A stretch of DNA of 64,000 nucleotides, taken from NCBI RefSeq assembly GCF_023715145.1, contig NZ_JAMBNP010000001.1, positions 434,001 through 498,000 on the forward strand, read 5' to 3'. The DNA comes from Paenibacillus glycanilyticus (GTDB lineage: Bacteria; Bacillota; Bacilli; Paenibacillales; Paenibacillaceae). The notes below the pieces were generated by a model. It ran no database searches, had not been told where the DNA came from, and saw only the letters and a program-made list of their open reading frames with translations. This document shows positions 58,471 through 64,000 of the stretch, one piece after another (positions within the stretch are counted from its first letter, which is position 1; every line of letters starts with the position of its first letter). A program made the translations under genes and the position numbers.

Positions 58471-59145
58471 CTATTCTACTGCTTCTTCTGCTGACTGCTT
58501 CAATTCTGCCAGTGATGCTTCGATCTCCGGCGTAAGCGACGGATCAAGATACTGCGGCGCGGATCGTTTAGACAATACATTGAAATGATTCATGGCCTCC
58601 AGCTCCGCCTCGATCATCAGCACTCTCTCCTCCGCGCGAGCGAATCCTCTGACCATGCCGTCCGTTTGGAACGATACGATACTCTGGTTCAGCTGCTTCA
58701 GGGAGCTTGCCACATTAACCCGGGATTCAAGCAGCAGCCGGCGATGATTATATTCCTCTGATTGCGCTTGCAGCTGGGCGATACGCTCCTCAAGCACCTT
58801 TGTTTGTTCCCGGATCTTTGCATATTGCTCGTGATAAACGGCAAGCTTCTTCTCCTGCAGCAGCTTCTCCTGCAGCGCCAGCTTCGCGATCTGATCCTCG
58901 CCTTGGGCCACCGCCAATCTTGCTTGGCGGTCCCGCTTCTCTACTGCCGTTTCGGCATTCGCTATCAGCGCCGCTTGCCTCTTCTCAATGTACAGCTGAT
59001 GAGCCAGCGCACGCTGCCCTTTCTCCAGCTCAACACTAAATTCCCGCATATATTGATTCACCATATGAAGCGGCTTCTCGCACTTATCGATCAGTACGTT
59101 CGTTTCGGCTAAAAACACGTTTTTGACACGCGTGAAGATCCCCAT
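58471..59145 (-). CDS. PspA/IM30-family membrane-stress protein (LiaH-like)
   Basis: About 224 residues, start ATG 59145 preceded by AAGGAG; a longer open frame into the upstream gene is not used. Begins MGIFTRVKNVFLAETNVLID and is a long helical hairpin (KLALQEKLLQEKKLAVYHEQ, RIAQLQAQSEEYNHRRLLLE), the PspA/ESCRT-III-like fold that coats damaged membrane. It follows, 1 bp apart, a membrane protein and an OmpR-type two-component system; this resembles the Lia/Psp envelope-stress layout, but with a non-LiaR regulator. Confidence 0.9.
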   Translation of the reverse strand: MGIFTRVKNVFLAETNVLIDKCEKPLHMVNQYMREFSVELEKGQRALAHQLYIEKRQAALIANAETAVEKRDRQARLAVAQGEDQIAKLALQEKLLQEKKLAVYHEQYAKIREQTKVLEERIAQLQAQSEEYNHRRLLLESRVNVASSLKQLNQSIVSFQTDGMVRGFARAEERVLMIEAELEAMNHFNVLSKRSAPQYLDPSLTPEIEASLAELKQSAEEAVE

Positions 59146-59146
59146 C

Positions 59147-59629
59147 TTACTTCGACTCCTTCGTTTGATTTTGTTGAATTTCCCATTGATCCAGGAAATC
59201 CGAGGCCGTCGGAATGCCTGCAAGTACACTAGACCCCTCGGCTACTCTTGACCGTTTGCCTCGCCTTCTCACCCATAACCATAAAAGTCCGACGACTAGA
59301 ATCGTTCCGGCCACTGCTACTCCGGATCCAATGCCGTGCTCAAGACCCGGCTCGATATGTACGCTGCGCCCTCCGATCATCGGCCCTTGCGCCGGTATGG
59401 ACAGAGCTGCATCTTCACCGCGCAGCGCTGGCACAGCCGCGTCCTCGCCATTTTTCATTTCAATCTTCATGCTGCCTGCAGGCCTGCCATGAAATTCCTG
59501 ACTAACCCTTACAACTTTCATGGCATCACGCCCGTGCTCACCAACCGCAAAACTTAAGCCGGCTCCGACAGCTGCAAGGATAACAGTTGCCAGCACCGCT
59601 TTTTTTACCCAAGGTCTCGTGCGTCTCAC
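59147..59629 (-). CDS. Bitopic membrane protein next to PspA-like gene
   Basis: 160 residues, GTG with AGAGGATG ahead. An N-terminal helix (AVLATVILAAVGAGLSFAVG), an outer segment of about 60 residues with KIEMKNGEDAAVPALRGEDA, a second helix (VAGTILVVGLLWLWVRRR) and a basic-to-acidic cytoplasmic tail. No domain recognised. Its cytoplasmic tail and coupling to the PspA-like gene suggest it recruits that protein to the membrane. Confidence 0.75.
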   Translation of the reverse strand: MRRTRPWVKKAVLATVILAAVGAGLSFAVGEHGRDAMKVVRVSQEFHGRPAGSMKIEMKNGEDAAVPALRGEDAALSIPAQGPMIGGRSVHIEPGLEHGIGSGVAVAGTILVVGLLWLWVRRRGKRSRVAEGSSVLAGIPTASDFLDQWEIQQNQTKESK

Positions 59630-59711
59630 GCATGAATCATCCTCTCATAACTGTGTTCTTGTCACTACAGTAGCAACTATATCGCGCTATGGTAAAAGTA
59701 TGGTAAAGGAC

Positions 59712-59749
59712 AAAAAAAACCCTTCCTCTTCATTATTTAAGAGAAAGGG
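59712..59749 (-). terminator. Terminator of the sensor kinase gene
   Basis: CCCTT-CTCTT / AAGAG-AAGGG stem, one mismatch, followed by eight T on the minus strand. It isolates the two-component pair from the PspA genes. Confidence 0.88.
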
Positions 59750-59767
59750 CTGCTCGACTTTTGTGTG

Positions 59768-61078
59768 CTATACAGGAAACTCTATTGAAAATGTACTTCC
59801 TTTGCCAGGTGAACTCTCGAGAACGACCGAGCCCCGATGAGCTATAACGATCTGCTTCGCAATTGCAAGTCCAAGCCCCGCGCTGCCCTCCTCACGAGAG
59901 CGATGTTTCTCGACACGGTAAAACCGGTCAAAGATGCGCGGCTGATCCGCTTCGGCAATGCCGATGCCGCTGTCCCTGACAATGATCCGCCACTGCTTCG
60001 GATTAGGATCAAGGCCAACGTCGACCTTGCCTTTCTCAGGCGTGTACTTGATCGCATTATCCAAGAGGATATAGACCAACTGCTTCAATCGCTCCGGATC
60101 TCCCTTCACGGTCAGGGTCTCCGGCAGCATCGTCCGAAGAGCAATTTCTTTCTTCTGAGCAACACTATCGAAGGCAAGCACCCACTGGCGGAGCTTTGGC
60201 GCAATGTCGAAAGCGCTCATCTCGAACTCAACTGAGCCAGCGTCGGATCGGGCAAGCATCAGTAAGTGCTGCACCATCCGGCTCATCCGGCCAATCTCTT
60301 CCTTCATATCCGTAACGACTTCCTTCGAATAAGGCGTAAGGGTATCTCCGTTCTCCAGATCAATCACGTCGAGGGATGTATTCATAATGCTGAGCGGCGT
60401 CCTCAGTTCATGTGATGCATCCGCCAGAAATTGCTGCTGCTGCTTAAAGGTTAGTTGGATTGGAATCATCGCCTTTTGGGACATCGAAGAGCTGAGCTTG
60501 ATGGCAGCGATAATGAAAATGATAAGAATAATAACGAACACAATGAGAAGATTGCGGAGGATATCCCAATAAAACGTGACATCCTTCGCTGCATAGATTG
60601 TGGCCGGCCCACTCGTCGTCATTATCGGATGAGCGCCAATAAAGAGCAGTCGGGTATCCGTCCTGATTATAAAATCCCCAAAGCGTTCTTGCTGTTCAGG
60701 CTGCCAGCGCAACCGGAATTTATCTTGGTCCGGCTGCCACTCTCTAATCTCTTCCCTATTTCGCTCGCTAAGCTGCGGGATTGCATCGCTCTGAGCAAGC
60801 ACTTGACCACGTTTATCCAGCACATAGAAAAAGTACAGATTATCGCTGCGGCTGTTCACCAAATTCGGAACGACAACACGTCCTTCCTCGGTTGCGTACA
60901 TGGTTGAGCGAAGCGAATTGCTCTGCTCCTGATACGTCATGAAGATAAAGAAGAGAGATACGATGATCGAGAATAATACAAGAAACAGAATGATGAGCCA
61001 CGTGTAGGTAACGGTAAGCTTCCTCTGCGTGTATTGGAATATGTCGGGCTTCTTCCCTTTTTTAAGCGTCCATTTCAA
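59768..61078 (-). CDS. OmpR-system sensor histidine kinase
   Basis: 436 residues. Two membrane helices (LIILFLVLFSIIVSLFFIFM and LIVFVIILIIFIIAAIKLSS) around a sensor of about 130 residues outside the cell; no clear HAMP. Then H-box SHELRTPLSIM, N-box DNAIKYTP, G1 DSGIGIAE, F FDRFYRVEK and G2 GSAGLGLAIA. Its start overlaps the response regulator by 17 bp. Signal unknown; the downstream PspA set suggests envelope stress. Confidence 0.93.
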   Translation of the reverse strand: MKWTLKKGKKPDIFQYTQRKLTVTYTWLIILFLVLFSIIVSLFFIFMTYQEQSNSLRSTMYATEEGRVVVPNLVNSRSDNLYFFYVLDKRGQVLAQSDAIPQLSERNREEIREWQPDQDKFRLRWQPEQQERFGDFIIRTDTRLLFIGAHPIMTTSGPATIYAAKDVTFYWDILRNLLIVFVIILIIFIIAAIKLSSSMSQKAMIPIQLTFKQQQQFLADASHELRTPLSIMNTSLDVIDLENGDTLTPYSKEVVTDMKEEIGRMSRMVQHLLMLARSDAGSVEFEMSAFDIAPKLRQWVLAFDSVAQKKEIALRTMLPETLTVKGDPERLKQLVYILLDNAIKYTPEKGKVDVGLDPNPKQWRIIVRDSGIGIAEADQPRIFDRFYRVEKHRSREEGSAGLGLAIAKQIVIAHRGSVVLESSPGKGSTFSIEFPV

Positions 61079-61742
61079 ACCGGTAGCCTACCCCCCTGAT
61101 GCTGTGAATGACTGTCTCCCCATTCGAATCATTCAGCTTGTCCCGTAGCATCTTCACGGTAACATCGACATTCTTGTAGGAAACATCACTGCCTAGCCCC
61201 CAGATGCGATTGAGAATCGCCTCTCTAGTAAGCACATTGCCGGTGTTCTGCAGGAAAAAATCGAGCAGCTGATACTCCCTCGGGCTAAGCTGGACCTCTG
61301 CGCCGTCCCGCGACAGCTGGTGTGAGGTGCGATTAAGCGTGAACGGTCCGAACTTCACAATATCCAACTGCCTTGGCGCAAAATTTCGCCGAGCCAGCAC
61401 ACGAAGACGGGCGAGCAGCTCCTCCATCTCAAATGGCTTAGTCAGATAATCGTCGGCTCCCGCATCGAGGCCAAAAATTTTATCCTGCAGCGAATCCTTC
61501 GCCGTCAAGAGGACGATGGCTTGTCCATAATGGTTGCTCCGCAGCCGCTTGCAGACATCGACCCCGTCCATAAGCGGCATCATCCAGTCCAGGATGAGCA
61601 CATCATAAGCCGAGCCATAGGAATAAGCAAGCGCATCCTCGCCGTTCTCCACCCAATCGACGTGATATCCTCCCTTTTTCTCCAACATGTATTTAACAAG
61701 CTTGCCAAGCTTCTTATCATCTTCCGCCAATAAAATATTCAC
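61062..61742 (-). CDS. OmpR/PhoB-family response regulator
   Basis: About 226 residues; GTG 61742 with GGTGAG ahead, or a GTG four codons earlier. Receiver with acidic pair LLAEDDKK, phosphorylated Asp in VLILDWMMPLMDG and Lys in DYLTKPFE; C-terminal winged helix with LSPREYQLLDFFLQ and VDVTVKMLRDKLND, IRGVGYRFE. Controls genes for the envelope response, likely including the neighbouring membrane protein and PspA-like genes. Confidence 0.94.
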   Translation of the reverse strand: MNILLAEDDKKLGKLVKYMLEKKGGYHVDWVENGEDALAYSYGSAYDVLILDWMMPLMDGVDVCKRLRSNHYGQAIVLLTAKDSLQDKIFGLDAGADDYLTKPFEMEELLARLRVLARRNFAPRQLDIVKFGPFTLNRTSHQLSRDGAEVQLSPREYQLLDFFLQNTGNVLTREAILNRIWGLGSDVSYKNVDVTVKMLRDKLNDSNGETVIHSIRGVGYRFEMDA

Positions 61743-61841
61743 GTTTACGCTCACCGCCGCTACATTCGAAATAATAGGTTAGTATATCAAATAAACGGTA
61801 AAAATACGGTAAAAATAATTCGGTCCGCTAGATTAGCAAGC

Positions 61842-61892
61842 AAAAAGCGATCACTCCCCGGCATCCAAAATGCCGGAAAGCGATCGCTTTGT
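61842..61892 (-). terminator. Terminator of the SLH surface protein gene
   Basis: Outer AAAGCGATC/GATCGCTTT and inner CCGGCAT/ATGCCGG stems; T-tract on the minus strand (GCTTTTTGC). Confidence 0.8.
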
Positions 61893-61909
61893 TTAAGGCT
61901 TTATTTATT

Positions 61910-64000
61910 TTACTTTTCCATGGCTTTGAGCAAAGTCGCTAGCATCTTGGCCGCTTCGCCTCTAGTTGCGATCTTCGCTGGCGAAAACTGTTTATTGGGC
62001 AGGCCGTTAATAATCTCGGCTTGCTGCGCCTTTCTCACAGCTTCGCGCGCGTATGCGGAAATGTTGGCTTCGTCCTTGAAATGGATAGGCTGCGCGCTGT
62101 TCTTGAGCGTGTATCCGAGCAAGTCGGACAGTCTTACGAGGATAACCGCCATTTGTTCCCTCGAAATTTTCTCGTTAGGAGCAAAGGCATCCGGTTTAAC
62201 TCCTAGCACGATGTTATTCTTCTTCGCCCATTCTACATATGGCGAGTACCAGTCGCCTGGCTTGACGTCCGCAAACGAGCTGCTCGTGAACGCGGACACG
62301 TCCGCTCCGGCGGCTCCGGCGATCAACTTGACGAATTCGCCGCGCGTGATCGCGTTATTCGGCAAGAACTGGCTGTCGTTAGCGCCGCTGATAATATCCT
62401 TACCCACCAGATAATAAATGTCCGCTTTAGCCCAGTGAGCGTCGGCGTCTTTGAAATCCAAGATCTTCTGCGTCGTTAGCACGTACTCGGCCGACGTCGA
62501 GGAAGTGAAAGGAATCGCTGCCGTTCCGTTTTCGTCCAGGGTAAGCTCAGATACGAGCACAGGAGCCTGATCGGCGGAATTTACCGCGTAGAAGAACAGC
62601 TTTTTGCCCGCATTGCCCGTCGGGATTTCAAGCGTCATTTTCCCCGGAAGAGCTCCTTTATGGTTGAGAGACAAGCCCATAACAACTTTCTGTTTATTCA
62701 CTTGCACAGGGGTCGAAACTTTCCCTACGGGAGCTTGATTTTTGATGGTAACGCCTAAATCTACGCTAGCGTTAGGATTCGTGATGTCCGAGCCGTTAAC
62801 CTTCCATTTGTAGCCGTTGCCCGCAAACGTCATCGTCGCGTTCTTGTCCTTCGCGAGTTCCGCGAAGACGTCGGATTTCACGACGCTGTCCTTGGTCAGA
62901 TCGACATCCGGTTTAGTCTCTTCCGGACCCCCATTGCCCGGACCTGGAGGCGTAGTCGGCTTAGCAACGATTGTCGCGATGGCCGTCGCCTTCAAACCGC
63001 TAAACGCAGCCGTAATTTCTTCGTCGCCCTCGGCATCTGCGATGATTACTCCATCATCTTGCAGGTGTGCCTTTCCGTTCTTGAAGCTGAAGGTAACGTC
63101 CTTCGCGTCCAGGGCGTAAACCGCGCCGTAAGCGTTGGTCGCTTTAATCGTTGGGATGAACGTATTGCCGACCTGTATGGATTCAGGGACGAACAAATTC
63201 AGCTTGACCGGCTTGACGTCCGTAGGCTTAACCGTCTCGATCGTGATGGAGCTGGCTTTTCCTCCGGATACTCCCGTGATAACCGTAGAACCGCTTGTCT
63301 TGGATGTGACCGCGCCATTCTCGTCCACGGAAGCGACCGCTTCATTGCTCGAGCTCCACTTGATTCCGACTAGATCGTGATTGTTAATTTGGGTCACGTA
63401 ATTGGCAGGATACTCTCGGAAATCGCCGAACATATCCAATTGGACTTTGGAACCGATGACCGCACTCATCTTGTTGCCAATGATGGCTTCGTTTTTAATA
63501 TACGTCTTCGTGAGAAGCGGATCGTAGGTGAATTTCATCTTGCCGTCGGTAAGCGTTATTTTGCCGCTTCCCAGCATATCCCCGTCTCCGTGCGAGACAT
63601 AGGTTTTATCCGCGCCATTACCGGTGATGATGTATTTCACTCCGTCTACGTCCCATGTTTGAAGCGTATGAAGGTGTCCGAACAAACTGTAAATCTCGGT
63701 GTCCGGATGGGCCTTTTTATACTCGCCGAGAATGGATTCGTATTTCTTAGCATCCTCTGGATCCATTTGGTGAGCCGTACCGAAAGAATCCCTCGTAATA
63801 ACATGGTCGAATACGAGCACGTTCTTCTTCGTGTTCTTGGCCAGAACGTCTTCGAGCCAATGGAATTGGGTCGAATCCGATTCGGTAATGCTTTGAATAT
63901 AAGCCGAATTCAACATAATGATCTGCGTGTCCCCGTATTCGAAATGCTGCGTCGGAGAACCAAATTTCTTGTAAAAGATGTCCAGCGTGTTCTTGAAGGC
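61910..64000 (-). CDS. Surface metallophosphoesterase with Ig-like and three SLH domains (5' end outside window)
   Basis: The frame is open to the right edge (28 further codons before the first Met at 63916 read as protein), so the N-terminus is missing. Visible parts: the end of a calcineurin-like phosphoesterase (VLVFDHVITRD; YSLFGHLHTLQTW with GH-x-H metal ligands; ITGNGADK), a Big_2-type Ig domain (VGIKWSSSNEAVASVDENGA), a second beta domain, a PPGPGNGGPEE linker, a further beta-sandwich and three SLH repeats (FKDADAHWAKADIYYL; FADVKPGDWYSPYVEWAKKN; FKDEANISAYAREAVRKAQQ) that bind the pyruvylated cell wall. A wall-bound phosphatase or nucleotidase is likely. Confidence 0.9.
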   Translation of the reverse strand, partial: AFKNTLDIFYKKFGSPTQHFEYGDTQIIMLNSAYIQSITESDSTQFHWLEDVLAKNTKKNVLVFDHVITRDSFGTAHQMDPEDAKKYESILGEYKKAHPDTEIYSLFGHLHTLQTWDVDGVKYIITGNGADKTYVSHGDGDMLGSGKITLTDGKMKFTYDPLLTKTYIKNEAIIGNKMSAVIGSKVQLDMFGDFREYPANYVTQINNHDLVGIKWSSSNEAVASVDENGAVTSKTSGSTVITGVSGGKASSITIETVKPTDVKPVKLNLFVPESIQVGNTFIPTIKATNAYGAVYALDAKDVTFSFKNGKAHLQDDGVIIADAEGDEEITAAFSGLKATAIATIVAKPTTPPGPGNGGPEETKPDVDLTKDSVVKSDVFAELAKDKNATMTFAGNGYKWKVNGSDITNPNASVDLGVTIKNQAPVGKVSTPVQVNKQKVVMGLSLNHKGALPGKMTLEIPTGNAGKKLFFYAVNSADQAPVLVSELTLDENGTAAIPFTSSTSAEYVLTTQKILDFKDADAHWAKADIYYLVGKDIISGANDSQFLPNNAITRGEFVKLIAGAAGADVSAFTSSSFADVKPGDWYSPYVEWAKKNNIVLGVKPDAFAPNEKISREQMAVILVRLSDLLGYTLKNSAQPIHFKDEANISAYAREAVRKAQQAEIINGLPNKQFSPAKIATRGEAAKMLATLLKAMEK

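Noticed and set aside
1..64000. tRNA, rRNA, riboswitch or phage genes
   Set aside because: No cloverleaf/CCA ends, no rRNA-like blocks and no recognisable aptamer cores or phage structural genes were seen by eye; a covariance-model search could still reveal small RNAs.

Overview
The window reads as chromosomal DNA of an endospore-forming, low-to-mid GC Gram-positive bacterium, most likely Paenibacillus or a close relative. This is inferred from gene content: a CwlJ-type spore cortex hydrolase, two decayed GerC germinant-receptor genes, a BclA-like collagen protein, an SLH-anchored surface protein, a YesM/YesN-type two-component pair beside a sugar ABC importer, cre-like sites, and strong AGGAGG ribosome sites with frequent GTG/TTG starts. 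I see no rRNA, tRNA, CRISPR array, transposase or phage block.

Layout. 1-4.4 kb: metal handling (3'-complete CopD, CadA-type ATPase, ArsR repressor with a perfect operator palindrome, PCYCGC lipoprotein). 4.4-15.3 kb: electrophile/xenobiotic defence. An ArsR gene heads azoreductase, MFS pump, alpha/beta hydrolase and HD-domain genes, with matching operators before azoreductase and pump. SDR enzymes, two TetR regulators and a second MFS pump with three operator copies follow. 15.3-24.5 kb: small proteins, a TagA-type glycosyltransferase, cwlJ, an NmrA-like reductase, NamA-type ene-reductase, and tandem secreted/lipoprotein hydrolases. 24.5-32.2 kb: probable surface or spore proteins (an NTTRR-F1-like protein and two linked barrel-like proteins), a methyltransferase, DinB, YihY, an ArsR/SRPBCC/DUF1801 operon, an odd thioredoxin and a second HD protein.

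32.2-35.9 kb: an operon of an XpaC-like membrane coiled coil, a membrane-anchored solute-binding/VWA fusion and a TelA-family protein. 36.2-42.4 kb: a YesMN-type system with a sugar ABC importer (cre-like site before the binding protein). 42.6-46.3 kb: an MraY-like transferase, a TetR/hydrolase divergent pair and a spermidine-synthase-fold protein. 46.3-49.1 kb: secreted GH27 alpha-galactosidase with three tandem C-terminal modules. 49.2-54.2 kb: aldo/keto reductase, Ohr, epoxide-hydrolase-like protein, pseudogenes and the collagen-like protein. 54.2-57.1 kb: GH127 beta-L-arabinofuranosidase with a divergent AraC regulator and a cre site. 57.2-61.8 kb: MFS pump and an envelope-stress-like set (OmpR-type two-component system, membrane protein, PspA). 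61.9 kb to the edge: metallophosphoesterase/Ig-like/SLH surface protein, 5'-truncated by the window.

The genes suggest a soil or plant-associated saprophyte: plant glycans are cut outside the cell or at its surface, the sugars are imported under catabolite control, and many one-component repressors each guard a small detoxification unit. The least explained signals are a 70-bp two-site promoter element found twice 21 kb apart, linked to two HD-domain paralogues; the XpaC/VWA/TelA operon; and the pair of barrel-like proteins with contrasting tails. No system here can be called new without searches.
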